Program-made: the position numbers and the translations under genes
DNA from: JAJDUF01 sp965238265
GTDB taxonomy: Bacteria > Chloroflexota > UBA11872 > UBA12225 > JAJDUF01
Assembly: GCA_965238265.1 (NCBI GenBank)
Contig: OZ250185.1
Span: 3,472,001-3,536,000 of the forward strand
Length of the DNA: 64,000 nucleotides
Reading direction: 5' to 3'
Shown here: positions 16,210 to 25,431 of the stretch, in pieces
Position numbering within the stretch: the stretch's first letter is position 1
How the letters are laid out: each line of letters begins with the position of its first letter
Notes under the pieces: model-generated
Databases searched by the model: none
Told to the model about the DNA's origin: nothing
The model's input: the letters and a program-made list of their open reading frames with translations, nothing else

Positions 16210-17661
16210 CTACCAGGCGACGTTGACGTTCTTGATCTGCGTGTAGCTGAGGAGCTCGTCGAGGCTTTCCTCGCGGCCAATCCCGCTCTGTTTCCAGCCG
16301 CCGTAGGGCGCGCCGAGGTACCGGCCAGCGGAGTTGATCCACACGTACCCCGCCTCGATACGGTCCGCGGTTTCCAGGGCCAGCTTGAGATCGTTGGTCA
16401 CAATGGCCGCCGTGAGGCCATAGATCAACGAGTTCGCCGCCGCCAGCAGTTGCTCGTAGTCGTGCCAGCGCAGGACCGCAATCACCGGCCCGAAAATCTC
16501 CTCGCGGGCAATCCGCATCGCCGGCGTCACCGCAGCGAACACCGTCGGCTCGATGAAGAACCCGCCGTTGAGCCGCGCATCCTGCGGGGCGCCACCGCCC
16601 GTCAGCAGCTGCGCGCCCTCCGCCTGCCCCGCCGCGATGTAGCCCCGCACCCGGTCGAGCTGCTCCTGCGAGATGAGCGGGCCGACCTCGGAGCCTTCCT
16701 CCCAAGGCAGACCAACCGGCAGCTCTTGGGCGGCGGCCACAAGACGCTCGACAACGCGCTCGTGCAACGACTCGTGGACAAAGACCCGCGACGTAGAGCT
16801 ACACGACTGACCTTGGCGGTTCATGTTCATGCCCCGGATCGCCAGCGTCGCCGCCTCGTCCGGGTCGGCATCCGGGAAGATGATCATGGGGTTCTTGCCA
16901 CCCAGCTCCAGGGAGACGTGCTTGATCGATTCGGCGGCCTCGCGGGCGACGATACGCCCCGTCTCCACCGAGCCGATAAAGGCAATGCGGCGCACGTCGG
17001 GATGCCGGACGAGCGCCGAGCCGGCCACGGCATCCCCGGTCAGCACGTTGACTACCCCCGGCGGAAAGAGGCCCGCGCACAGCTCCCCGAAACGCAGACC
17101 GGACAGGGGCGCTTGCTCCGGCTGCTTGATGACCACGCTGTTGCCGGCTGCCAGCGGCGCCGCGGCCTTCTCGGCGCAAAACCGGAACGGGTGGTTGAAG
17201 GCGTTGATCTTGCCAACGACGCCATACGGCTGCCGGAGCGTGTAGTTCAGATGGTGCGGACCGTTGACTATCGTCTCGCCCTTGATCTCGCGGACCAACC
17301 CGGCGAAGTAGCGCAGCGTCGCCGCGGCCAGCTCCATGTCGCTCCGCATCCCGCTGATCGCGTTCCCGGAATCAACGGCATCAATCAGCGCCAGCTCGTC
17401 CACATGGTCGGTGATACGGGCGGCAAGCCGTTCGAGACACCGAGCGCGCTCCGCCGGCGGCGCCCGCCGCCACTCGGCCGCGCCGCGCTGCGCCGCCGCG
17501 ATGGCCGCGGCGACATCTTCCTCGCCAGCCCAGGGCACCTCGCCGAGCACCTCCCCGGTCGCCGGGTTGATCGTCCGCATGGTCTTCCCGGCCCGGCCCG
17601 GACACCACTCGCCGCCGATATACAACCCCCGCGGCCGGTAGCTCATCTGCGCCGCACTCAT
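16210..17661 (-). CDS. NAD(P)-dependent aldehyde dehydrogenase
   Basis: The 483-residue enzyme has the full ALDH set: NAFNHPF with the oxyanion-hole Asn, the cofactor lysine in VVIKQPEQAP, FIGSVETGR, the general base Glu in LELGGKNPMI, and the catalytic Cys in QGQSCSSTSR. EIFGPVIAVLRW and GGWKQSGIGRE complete the C-terminal part. It oxidises an aldehyde to an acid in the cytosol. The substrate is not evident. Proximity to phnA and a Zn alcohol dehydrogenase would allow a role in phosphonoacetaldehyde oxidation, but the genes are not contiguous and this is speculative. Confidence 0.9.
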   Translation of the reverse strand: MSAAQMSYRPRGLYIGGEWCPGRAGKTMRTINPATGEVLGEVPWAGEEDVAAAIAAAQRGAAEWRRAPPAERARCLERLAARITDHVDELALIDAVDSGNAISGMRSDMELAAATLRYFAGLVREIKGETIVNGPHHLNYTLRQPYGVVGKINAFNHPFRFCAEKAAAPLAAGNSVVIKQPEQAPLSGLRFGELCAGLFPPGVVNVLTGDAVAGSALVRHPDVRRIAFIGSVETGRIVAREAAESIKHVSLELGGKNPMIIFPDADPDEAATLAIRGMNMNRQGQSCSSTSRVFVHESLHERVVERLVAAAQELPVGLPWEEGSEVGPLISQEQLDRVRGYIAAGQAEGAQLLTGGGAPQDARLNGGFFIEPTVFAAVTPAMRIAREEIFGPVIAVLRWHDYEQLLAAANSLIYGLTAAIVTNDLKLALETADRIEAGYVWINSAGRYLGAPYGGWKQSGIGREESLDELLSYTQIKNVNVAW

Positions 17662-17829
17662 GACGTTTCCCAGGCCTCCCCTCGCGCCTGTTTCTGCTGG
17701 ACTTTAGCACTAGACCGCGTCCACATCTCCCTAGCCTGCCCCCTGCGCTACACTCTCCGCGTGGTGCAACGCCCAGCTGGGGACCAAGCCAACCTCGCTT
17801 AACAGCGCCCCCAGGCGGGAAAGGAACGG

Positions 17830-18666
17830 ATGACCAGGCTGCTAGAGCGTGTCCTGAAGTGGCTGCTCCCGGTGCTCATCGTCGTCGAGATCGTCCTGGT
17901 GTGACGGGCTGGCTGGACCTGGGCACCGCTATCGGCGTGACCGTCGCCATCGAAGTTCTGCTGGTCGTGGTCGCTGGCCGGCAGCTCTTCGTGGCCGGCC
18001 GTGCGCTACCGCCGGCAGCGCACGGCCGGTCTGGACGTGTGGGCCGCGCTGGAGGACGGACTCACCGTGCTGTTGCCGCGTCCCGTCGCTCGCATTGTGT
18101 CGCTGGAGCCGCGGATGATCGCGTGCCTGCTCCTCTGGCTCTTCCGGCGCGGGCGCCAAGGCGCGGGGCAGTTCAGTTACCACCGGCGCTCGTGGGGCGG
18201 GGCGCTGCTGATCCTGGTGCTGTTGACGGTTCCCGTTGAAATCTTCGTAGTTGAGCTTCTGGTGCCCTGGGTCTGGCTGCGGTGGGTGCTGCTCGTCGCC
18301 GCGCTCTACGGAGTCTTGTGGTTTGGTGGCCTCATCGCCTCGCTCAAGGTGCTCCCGCACCAATTGGAGGCCGGCGGGGTGCGGCTGCGCCATGGCAACT
18401 TGGCCGAAGTGCTCATTCCCTATCACGAGATCGCCGATGTGGAGCAACAGCCTCTCCGCGCACCGGGCGGGCGCGACGGTCTGGTGACGGATCGCAACGC
18501 CGGCAGCGCCTATCTGGCCGTGGGCGGCCGTACCGACGTCACGCTCCGGCTCCGCGCAGCCCGCCCGGTGTACGGTCTCCTCAGACCCACTCCCCCGGTG
18601 ACGACGGTGCATGTAGCAGCGGACGATCCCGCACACCTCACCGCCGCGCTGCGACGTAGGGTATGA
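17830..18666 (+). pseudogene. Membrane protein gene split by two frameshifts
   Basis: Three overlapping frames together read like one protein. MTRLLERVLKWLLPVLIVVE from ATG 17830 ends at TGA 17902. A second frame (from about 17901) gives TAIGVTVAIEVLLVVVAGRQ. The third (GTG 18001 to 18666) gives a 221-residue part with two or three membrane segments (ALLILVLLTVPVEIFVVELL, WVLLVAALYGVLWFGGLIA) and a soluble PH-like C-terminus. Hydrophobicity and composition continue smoothly across the breaks. Either the gene is decayed or two indels are sequencing errors; the 18001 part alone could still be expressed. Confidence 0.55.
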
Positions 18667-18734
18667 GCTGCCCTCACCCCGGCCCTCCCCCACGGGCAGA
18701 GGGAGTGACCGCCGGCGCAACGCCAACCGCCGCA

Positions 18735-18780
18735 CACCCCCTCTCCACCAGGTGGAGAGGGGGCCGGGGGGTGAGGCCCA
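18735..18780. repeat. Family-B palindrome between converging genes
   Basis: CCCCCTCTCCACC, two bases and GGTGGAGAGGGGG form a near-perfect hairpin between the broken membrane gene and the alcohol dehydrogenase gene. Related copies are at 12494, 55858 and 60152. Confidence 0.65.
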
Positions 18781-18793
18781 CCCCCCTCCGGCA

Positions 18794-19888
18794 CTACGGC
18801 ACGATGGCTGCGCGGAGCACTTGGCGATCCGCGGCCCGTGCAAAGGCGGTGTCCAGGTCCGCGAGGGCGAACCGACTGTCTACGATGTCCTTGAAGGGCA
18901 GCGCCGTGCGGTTGCGGGCGACGAAATCGAGCGCCTGGACCAGATGCCGCGGGTGGTAGTTGTGATTGCCGCGAATGGTGATCCACTTGCTGAGGATCGT
19001 GTTGGCATCGAGCGTCACGTTGGCCTGCGGAAAGACAATGCCCGCCACGATATACCGCCCGCCCTTGCGGAGCATGGACAGGCCCGCCGGCAGCACCGCC
19101 GGTACACCGCACACCTCGATCACCACGTCCGGACCGTCGGGTGGGCAGGCCTGCCGCACCGCCGCCACGACCGCAGCGGGGTCCATCGCGCCAACGTCGA
19201 ACGTGAGGTCGGCGCCAAATCTCTGCGCCATGTGCAGCCGGGCAGCAATGGTATCGAGGCCGATCACGGTACGGGCGCCGCGCGCTCGCGCGAGGGCCAC
19301 GCCGTACAAGCCCAGCAGGCCCAAGCCCTGCACGACCACCGTGTCACCGATGCCAAGCGCAGCCTGCTCGGTCACCGAGACCATCGTGGCGACACCGCAG
19401 TTCAGGGGCGTGGCCTCCTCGTCGGCCAGCTCGGCCGGGAGGCGCACGATACCGGTCCCCGGCAGCAGGTAGCAATACTCGGCAAAGCCGCCCAGCAGGT
19501 GCGGGGAATCATCGGCCGGATCGTGCCCATACTTGCGGAGCCGCACGCACTTCTGCGGCATGTCCAGGATGCGGCAGTAGTAGCACGCGCCGCAGAAGAA
19601 GAACTCGGTCCAGGTCACGCGGTCGCCCTCGCGCAGCGTGTCCCCGCGCATATCGGGGCCGACCGCCCGGCCCAACTGCTCTATCGTGCCGATGATCTCG
19701 TGGCCGAGAATGCCGGGCGTTGGGTTGTGCCGCTTGCCTTCCCAGGAGTGGATGTCCGAGCGACAGATCGTTGACATCTCGACGCGCACCAGGGCCTCAT
19801 CGGCCTCGACGGCACGCAAAGGAAACTCCTGCATAGCGAAGGGCCGGTTTGGCCCAACGAACACGGCTGCGCGTGCCGTGCGACTCAT
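18794..19888 (-). CDS. Zinc-dependent alcohol dehydrogenase (MDR superfamily)
   Basis: The 364-residue protein has the catalytic zinc Cys in STICRSDIHSWEG, HE in GILGHEIIGTIE, a structural-zinc-like Cys run (FFFCGACYYCRILDMPQKC), and the Rossmann motif VVQGLGLLGLYGV followed by an acidic residue (VIGLD). It therefore oxidises an alcohol or polyol with NAD(P). Related enzymes are annotated as phosphonate-catabolism-associated alcohol dehydrogenases; the nearby phnA gene makes that worth testing. It lies 78 bases downstream of the MGH1 gene on the same strand. Confidence 0.88.
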   Translation of the reverse strand: MSRTARAAVFVGPNRPFAMQEFPLRAVEADEALVRVEMSTICRSDIHSWEGKRHNPTPGILGHEIIGTIEQLGRAVGPDMRGDTLREGDRVTWTEFFFCGACYYCRILDMPQKCVRLRKYGHDPADDSPHLLGGFAEYCYLLPGTGIVRLPAELADEEATPLNCGVATMVSVTEQAALGIGDTVVVQGLGLLGLYGVALARARGARTVIGLDTIAARLHMAQRFGADLTFDVGAMDPAAVVAAVRQACPPDGPDVVIEVCGVPAVLPAGLSMLRKGGRYIVAGIVFPQANVTLDANTILSKWITIRGNHNYHPRHLVQALDFVARNRTALPFKDIVDSRFALADLDTAFARAADRQVLRAAIVP

Positions 19889-19966
19889 GGTGTCAGCATC
19901 CCTTGTGTCTCTGTGTGTTACCGAGATCAGGCAGAGTTGAACGTGGCCTCAAACACAAGTTGGGCA

Positions 19967-21778
19967 TCATAGGTGATCTGCATGGATAGCTTGGACCTTC
20001 CGGGCTGGCGGCTGCGACTGAGTGCAGCCTATTCTGCGCCATACATCTTCGCGGGGTAGCTCATCCAGGCCGAAGAGCAGACTCGCCGTCACCGCTGCCG
20101 TCCAGTGGTAGTCGCGAATCGACCCTCCCCTCACGCGGATGTCGAAAGGCTCCTTGATAGGCCCTTTCCGGTCGCAGGCCGGGGGCGGTACTTTGTCCTT
20201 CGCATCATAGTACTCGAACAGGACGCCGTAGCGCCGGTAGTACTTCAGCACGAACTCGATTGATTTCTGCGCCAGCCAGTCCGCCTCTTCAGTTCTCCCC
20301 TGCTTGGCTAGGCCTCTGATGACGAAGTAATTGGCGTTCAGCCAAGTTGGGCCGCGCCACATATCGGTGGACCACGCCGGGTCCGAGACGGCCACAGTGG
20401 GCACGGGAAAGACTGTATTGAACAAGGTTGGGTCCTTCAGCGCCTCTACTAATCTGTCCACACGCTCCGGTGGCGTGTCGTCCAGCAAGAGAGGGTACAA
20501 GCCGCTGATCGCTTTGACGCGGATAAACCGTCCTTCTAGCTCACGGTCGTAGTAGAAACCGTCCTCTTGGTGCCACAGGCTGCTATGCACCTGCGCAGAC
20601 ATTGCCCTGGACCGCTGCTCCCAGCGACGCCCCTTCTCAACCTCCCCCAACTCCTTGGCAATCCGGGCCGTGTACTGCATGTCGAGCGCTGCGTACACGG
20701 AGAAATCCACGGCATCGAATGGAACAGCCCGGTCGAAGCGTGGCGAGTTGTCCATGCCCGCTTCGCCACCGCGGTAGTTCTTGCCTTGATCGAGAGACCA
20801 TTCCAGCAGGCCGTTACTATTCCGGTCCCGGTTCGCGCAGTCCCATGCGAGGTAGCGTTCGAGACGGGGCAGTGCGTACCGCAAGCACGATTTGTCTTGC
20901 AAGGCCTGGTAGTTCTCCCAGACCCCCCAGGCCAGAATTGGCGGTTGAATAGCGCTGGGCCAGCTAGGGCCACGACTGGCAGTCATCTGGATGGGGATCA
21001 TGCCATCGGCTGTCTGGGTATCCAGGACCGATTTCAGAAATTCCCAGGATAGCCTGGGGAGCAGTCGATTCATACCAAAGGAGTGGAGAACTGAGTCCCA
21101 TAGCCACATGTGCCGGTGCGGGACCCGGTCGGGAGTGGACCAGGTCTGCTGAATCGCCCCTTCTTTGGATAGGGTGTTGACCCTCATCACGCTGATGCAT
21201 TTCTTGAGCAAACGGTCCATTTCAGGAGACTTGAGCGCCGGGACGTTCCGGTACGTGGTCAGCCGCTTCGAGACCTCGTCGGCGACTTCCAACTCCATTC
21301 CTGCCCTGGCTCGCTGCCGGGCCTGGGTGACGGATTCCCCATAGGAGAGGGCAAACCGTCCCCCTTGCTCAACAAGGGCGAGCACGTCCCGGTTCTTCTC
21401 GTCCTCGGAGAGCCGGAAGGGGTTCTGCCACGAGGCGACGGGGCCTGCTTCAAATCTGAGTTGCAGGCGAGTATCGTTGGGGGTGACTCCGATCAGGGTG
21501 TGCCAGTGGCTGAAGGCAAGAACAAGGTCGCCCTGGGGTGTCTCAACAGCCAGCACATCGCCGGTGGCAATACGGGTGGCGACCTCATGGCGCAGCTTGA
21601 TGTCCAACAGACGGCGCTGAGGGGCATGAAAGAGCAGGCTGTATCTCTCCCTAGCGAAGGTAGCCACAAATCCTGAGGAGACGCTTGTTTCTCCGTCCAT
21701 GCCGGAGAAAGCGAATAGTGCCCCTTCTCCCCAAATGTCCGGGAGGTTATTGATGCACAGCGCTATGTTGGCAAGCAT
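19967..21778 (-). CDS. MGH1-like (GH63-type) glycoside hydrolase
   Basis: The 603-residue protein has an N-terminal beta-sandwich region (1-190) and a C-terminal (alpha/alpha)6 barrel. The barrel carries HMWLWDSVLHSFGMNRLLP, AIQPPILAWGVWENY, AGMDNSPRFDR and STDMWRGPTWLNANYFVIRGL. These are the blocks of mannosylglycerate hydrolase, GH63 glucosidase and trehalase-like enzymes. No signal peptide is seen. It starts 9 bases after the phnA stop, so the two are co-transcribed. Its likely job is hydrolysis of a small glycoside; the pairing with phosphonoacetate hydrolase has no obvious biochemical explanation. Confidence 0.82.
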   Translation of the reverse strand: MLANIALCINNLPDIWGEGALFAFSGMDGETSVSSGFVATFARERYSLLFHAPQRRLLDIKLRHEVATRIATGDVLAVETPQGDLVLAFSHWHTLIGVTPNDTRLQLRFEAGPVASWQNPFRLSEDEKNRDVLALVEQGGRFALSYGESVTQARQRARAGMELEVADEVSKRLTTYRNVPALKSPEMDRLLKKCISVMRVNTLSKEGAIQQTWSTPDRVPHRHMWLWDSVLHSFGMNRLLPRLSWEFLKSVLDTQTADGMIPIQMTASRGPSWPSAIQPPILAWGVWENYQALQDKSCLRYALPRLERYLAWDCANRDRNSNGLLEWSLDQGKNYRGGEAGMDNSPRFDRAVPFDAVDFSVYAALDMQYTARIAKELGEVEKGRRWEQRSRAMSAQVHSSLWHQEDGFYYDRELEGRFIRVKAISGLYPLLLDDTPPERVDRLVEALKDPTLFNTVFPVPTVAVSDPAWSTDMWRGPTWLNANYFVIRGLAKQGRTEEADWLAQKSIEFVLKYYRRYGVLFEYYDAKDKVPPPACDRKGPIKEPFDIRVRGGSIRDYHWTAAVTASLLFGLDELPREDVWRRIGCTQSQPPARKVQAIHADHL

Positions 21779-21787
21779 AGGCCCGCT

Positions 21788-23053
21788 CTAGACCGCGACC
21801 CCGTTGATCGCATAGTCGAAGATTTCGTAGCTTTGTAACGGGCTGGAAGCAGATCGTGCGGCATATGCCTCGTTCAGCGGGGCGGACAGAATGAACGGCA
21901 CGCGCCGCTCGGAGATACCGCCGTGCGAGCGCAGGCGAAACCCCTGGAGGGCGGACAGGTCGTGCGCGGACTCGGAGGTACCGATAGCAGTGTCCGCAGC
22001 GCTGCTCACCGCCACGTCGCCCTCGCGGTCGGGCGGCAGGTCGAAGGCCGCGCAGACCGCCGCTTTGTCGTAGACCGCCTCGATACCGGGCAGCTCCCGC
22101 GTCACGCGGATGACGGCCTCCGGCGTGACGCCACCGTAGCAGTAGACGCGAGCGAAACCGCCCAACGAGCCGTGATGGACCACGTAGGGGTCGGTAATCG
22201 GCAAGATGACGCGGGTCCGGCCGGCGCCAAACTCGCCGTCCAGCGCGTCCTGGAGGTAGATTACGTTCGGCGAGCCATCCGGCCGCGCCTTGTCGTTCAT
22301 GCCGTGGTCGGCGGTGATGCCGACGACGGCTCCGAGCGCCGCCAACCGCCCGAACGCATCGTCCAGCCGCGCGTAGAAGTCGTTGATCTCCAGCGTGCCG
22401 GGGGCATACTTGTGCTGAATGTAGTCGGTTAGCGACAGGTACATCAGCTCGGGATGGTACCGCTCCAGCAGCTTGATGCCCGCTTCCAGCACAAAGAGGG
22501 AAAGCTCGGCCGAGTAGACAGCGGGCAGCGGCCAGCCTACCAAGTCGAGCACCTGCTCGATACCGTTCCCCTCGCGCGTGCATTGATCGGCCCGCTCCGA
22601 CGAAAAGTTGATGCTGCCACCGGCGAGATTGATATTCCGGCCCAGCTGCCGGCGCAGTTTGTCTTTGGCGGTAATGGCCACCACCCGCGCCCCGCGCTGC
22701 GAGAACTCCGCCAAGAGCGACTCGGAGCGCACGAAGTCGGGGTCGTTCATCATGACCGCAGCGCCCGTGTCCGGGTCCAGGAAGTAGTTCCCGGAGATGC
22801 CGTGGACTGCCGGGGGGCTGCCGGTGACAATGGAGAGGTTGTTCGGGTTGGTCAGGCTCGGCACGATGCCATCGGCCACGGCGCCGAACCCCTGCGCCAT
22901 AAATCGCTCGACGTTGGGGATGATGCCGTCCCGCCCAGCCTGATCGAAGTAGGCCGGGTCGCCACCGTCTATGCACACGACGACCACCGGGCAGCGCGGC
23001 CACCGGTAGGTCACGCCATTCAGCGTCACGACGCGGTCATCGGCTGCACTCAT
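21788..23053 (-). CDS. phnA: Phosphonoacetate hydrolase
   Basis: The 421-residue alkaline-phosphatase-superfamily enzyme shows D29 in VVCIDGGDPAY, the nucleophile T68 in PSLTNPNNLSIVTG, a zinc ligand region DYIQHKYAPG, ADHGMNDK, and the final ligand in RSHGGISE. The residue numbers and context match what I recall for characterised phosphonoacetate hydrolases, which cleave phosphonoacetate to acetate and phosphate using two zinc ions. The protein is cytosolic. It heads a three-gene minus-strand run with the MGH1 hydrolase and the Zn alcohol dehydrogenase. No phnW/phnY pair or C-P lyase is in the window. Confidence 0.85.
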   Translation of the reverse strand: MSAADDRVVTLNGVTYRWPRCPVVVVCIDGGDPAYFDQAGRDGIIPNVERFMAQGFGAVADGIVPSLTNPNNLSIVTGSPPAVHGISGNYFLDPDTGAAVMMNDPDFVRSESLLAEFSQRGARVVAITAKDKLRRQLGRNINLAGGSINFSSERADQCTREGNGIEQVLDLVGWPLPAVYSAELSLFVLEAGIKLLERYHPELMYLSLTDYIQHKYAPGTLEINDFYARLDDAFGRLAALGAVVGITADHGMNDKARPDGSPNVIYLQDALDGEFGAGRTRVILPITDPYVVHHGSLGGFARVYCYGGVTPEAVIRVTRELPGIEAVYDKAAVCAAFDLPPDREGDVAVSSAADTAIGTSESAHDLSALQGFRLRSHGGISERRVPFILSAPLNEAYAARSASSPLQSYEIFDYAINGVAV

Positions 23054-23215
23054 AGTCCTCGCACCTCGCCATTGGATCGTGTCGCTGGCTGTCGGTTCAT
23101 GCTCACGTCCGTACTCTGACGAGCTAGGTGGCCGCCTGGGCTGCTGCCACGGCTACACCGCCGCAGCTTACCAAAGCCGCGCCCGGACCGCCCCCGCTCT
23201 CCACTCCACGCGCAC

Positions 23216-23235
23216 GATGTATAATGCGATGTATA
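23216..23235 (+). promoter_or_regulatory. Promoter/operator candidate for vapBC
   Basis: GATGTATA occurs twice in direct repeat (23216-23223 and 23228-23235) and includes a perfect -10 box TATAAT at 23220-23225. A GAGGGGAG ribosome site follows. The repeats may be the VapB binding site. No good -35 box is seen. Confidence 0.45.
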
Positions 23236-23248
23236 GAGGGGAGCGCTT

Positions 23249-23527
23249 ATGAGCCGCATGATACGCAAACAGGTCTATATCGAACCCGAGCAGGAAGAGC
23301 TCCTGAAGCGGCGCGCCAAGGAGCTAGGCATCTCCGAAGCCGCCCTCATCCGCCAGGCGATTGATCGCCTGGGCGCTGCCGGCGGCAGGTTTCCGCCAGA
23401 GCGACCGGCTTGGGAAGAGGCTAAACGTGTGATCCAGGAACGGATGAAGTTGACGGTTCCTCAAACGGAGAGGGGCTGGACGCGCGAGGAGCTGTATGAG
23501 GAACGCCTCGCCCGCTATTCTCGTTGA
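23249..23527 (+). CDS. VapB-like ribbon-helix-helix antitoxin
   Basis: The 92-residue protein begins RKQVYIEPEQEELLKRRAKELGISEAALIRQAIDRL, a ribbon-helix-helix DNA-binding pattern with the basic strand first. The C-terminal half is basic and acidic helical, suited to wrapping a PIN toxin. Its end overlaps the start of the PIN gene by 32 bases, indicating translational coupling. It likely represses its own promoter through the repeats at 23216-23235. Confidence 0.8.
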   Translation: MSRMIRKQVYIEPEQEELLKRRAKELGISEAALIRQAIDRLGAAGGRFPPERPAWEEAKRVIQERMKLTVPQTERGWTREELYEERLARYSR

Positions 23528-23963
23528 TACGAACGTGCTGGTGTACGCCCACGACGGGAGTGATCGCAATAAACAGCAGCGGGCGCTTCATGTGATCGAC
23601 CAGCTCGTTAGCACTGACCAGGCAGTACTTAGCGTGCAGTGTCTCACCGAGTTCTTCAATGTCATCACGCGGCGCATTACGCCACCAATGTCGCAAGCCG
23701 AAGCTCAGGCCCAGGTAGAACGTTTTGTCGAGGCCTGTCGTGTGCTGGAGCTTACGCCGCCGGCTGTCCTCGATGGCTGCCGAGGCACCGTGGAGCATGG
23801 GCTATCCTTCTGGGATGCCCTCATCTGGGCAGTAGCCAAGCGCAACCGGATACCGTATCTCCTGACGGAGGATGCCGAACACGAGCGCTTCCTCGAGGGC
23901 GTGCGGTTCCTGAACCCCTTCGATCCGGCCTTCGACCTCGGTGCCCTCTCCGGCGGCTCTTGA
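23496..23963 (+). CDS. vapC: VapC-like PIN-domain ribonuclease toxin
   Basis: The 155-residue protein has the PIN acidic set: D in ILVDTNVLVYA, E in CLTEFFNV, D in GLSFWDALIWAVA and D in YLLTEDAEHERF. These bind Mg or Mn for RNA cleavage; most VapCs cut tRNA or rRNA. The start ATG 23496 lies inside the antitoxin gene. The length is slightly above the usual 130-140 residues. Everything needed for activity appears present. Confidence 0.88.
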   Translation: MRNASPAILVDTNVLVYAHDGSDRNKQQRALHVIDQLVSTDQAVLSVQCLTEFFNVITRRITPPMSQAEAQAQVERFVEACRVLELTPPAVLDGCRGTVEHGLSFWDALIWAVAKRNRIPYLLTEDAEHERFLEGVRFLNPFDPAFDLGALSGGS

Positions 23964-24032
23964 GCGCCTATGACCGGGCCGGCCATCAGATGTTTCTGGC
24001 TGCGTGCAGGTCACATGGTCGGCCGGCGGCGG

Positions 24033-25028
24033 CTACCTCTCCGGTCGGCCGGCGTGAATGCGCTCGACTAGCTCCATCGTTTTGGCTGCATCGGCGAAGT
24101 TGGTCAACGGCTGCCGGCCTTCCTTGATGCAGTCAATGAAATGCCGATTTTCGTGCCACTGCCCCTTCCAGTGCAGCGGGCTATCACCCGGCGCGCCACC
24201 CGCGGTGCCGAACTCCTGCGAGTCGTAGACTTCCGGCTCGCCGTTATCCGCCACGATGAATGACTCGCGGTCGGCGTCCACGTAGGCGGTGATGCCCGGC
24301 CCGTGAAACTCGGCCCGGAAAATGCGTCGTCCGGTCGCGTAGCTGGAGTTCAGAATGCCAACGGCCCCGGAGCTGAAGGACACCAAAGCGGTGAACTCGT
24401 TGGGCGACGGCCCGGGCGCCCGGCGCGTGCGGACATGCGCCGCGACGTGCTCGACCTCGCCGCCACACAGGAAGCGCAGGTTGTCTACCGCGTGGCAGCC
24501 GTCTACGGTCAGGTTGTCAATCACACCGCCGTAGTGTCCCGCGTGCTGGCTCAGGTCGGCGGACTTGAGGAAGCTGACGGTCGCTTGCTGGATTGGTCCC
24601 CGCTCCTCGACCCGTCGTTTCAGCGCGGTCAGGGCCGGAATATGCCGACGCTGAAAGCCGACGGCAGTCAGGCAGGAGTGCTCCTCCGCAAAGTAGGCCA
24701 GCATCTGCGCTTGGTGCGCCGTCACGCACAACGGTTTCTCCACGAACAGGTGCCGGCCCTGCTGCAGCACGGTGCTGGCCGGCGCAAAGAGGTCTTGGGG
24801 CGGCATGATGACGTACACGGCCTGCGGATCAACTTCCTCCAGCATCCGCTGGTAGTCGGTATAGACGCGCGGAATACCAAAGCGCTCGGCGGTGGCCTGT
24901 GCTTTGTCGGCAAACAGGTCGCACGTCGCTGCCAGGTCTACGTCGGGCAGGCTGGCGACGGAGGGATAGTGTACGCCGTTCGCCAGACCACCGGCCCCGA
25001 TAAAGGCCACCCGTACTTTGTCTGCCAT
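24033..25028 (-). CDS. Gfo/Idh/MocA-family NAD(P)-dependent oxidoreductase
   Basis: From ATG 25028 (GAGG just upstream) the protein opens VRVAFIGAGGLANGVHYPS, a Rossmann nucleotide site. It continues with VYVIMPPQDL and LFVEKPLCVTAHQ, where EKP is the family signature. The C-terminal Gfo/Idh domain spans about 130-331 and includes VDGCHAVDNLRFLCGG. Such enzymes oxidise or epimerise sugars and inositols. It stands alone, next to the VapBC pair. A start at 25121 is open but has no ribosome site. Confidence 0.88.
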   Translation of the reverse strand: MADKVRVAFIGAGGLANGVHYPSVASLPDVDLAATCDLFADKAQATAERFGIPRVYTDYQRMLEEVDPQAVYVIMPPQDLFAPASTVLQQGRHLFVEKPLCVTAHQAQMLAYFAEEHSCLTAVGFQRRHIPALTALKRRVEERGPIQQATVSFLKSADLSQHAGHYGGVIDNLTVDGCHAVDNLRFLCGGEVEHVAAHVRTRRAPGPSPNEFTALVSFSSGAVGILNSSYATGRRIFRAEFHGPGITAYVDADRESFIVADNGEPEVYDSQEFGTAGGAPGDSPLHWKGQWHENRHFIDCIKEGRQPLTNFADAAKTMELVERIHAGRPER

Positions 25029-25127
25029 GATCCTCGCCCCTTTCTCGGTGGGAGTTACATGCAATAGTACCACAATGCTCTCAGTATGCGGGCGGTGGCT
25101 GGTGGTCAGGACAACGGCCACCCGCAG

Positions 25128-25416
25128 TTAGCCGGTCTCCGACAAGCCTCGAGCGGCGAGTTTGTTGAGAATGAGTGGGGCAGAAGCTCCCACGTGTACT
25201 GCCAGAAGGACATTGGTTTCGGGAAGTTGAAGTTGTTGATGATAGAACCAAGCGAGTACGCCACCAATCACCCACATGGCGATGCCTGTCATCCAGAAGA
25301 ACCAGGATTTTATCCAGGGCGGGCGTACTTTCCCCCCAGCGAGAACTGTAGAGTGGGAGAAAATCGAACGCGGCACCTCCACCTACTCCTAGCACAAACG
25401 GCAGCCAGTCAGTCAT
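25128..25416 (-). pseudogene. Small membrane protein, probably frameshifted
   Basis: ATG 25416, 16 bases after the upstream gene's stop, reads MTDWLPFVLGVGGGAAFDF. It then leaves the sensible frame, while the adjacent frame continues with WIKSWFFWMTGIAMWVIGGV and LAVHVGASAPLILNKLAARG to the stop at 25128. A single shift near 25360 would join them into a protein of about 95 residues with two or three membrane segments. Sequencing error or decay cannot be separated. It appears co-transcribed with the 25432-25740 gene. Confidence 0.5.
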
Positions 25417-25431
25417 GTGTCGGCCTAGGAG

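Noticed and set aside
17899..17904. TGA at 17902 as selenocysteine in a membrane protein
   Set aside because: The sensible continuation is in a different frame, so this is a frameshift and not a recoded stop.
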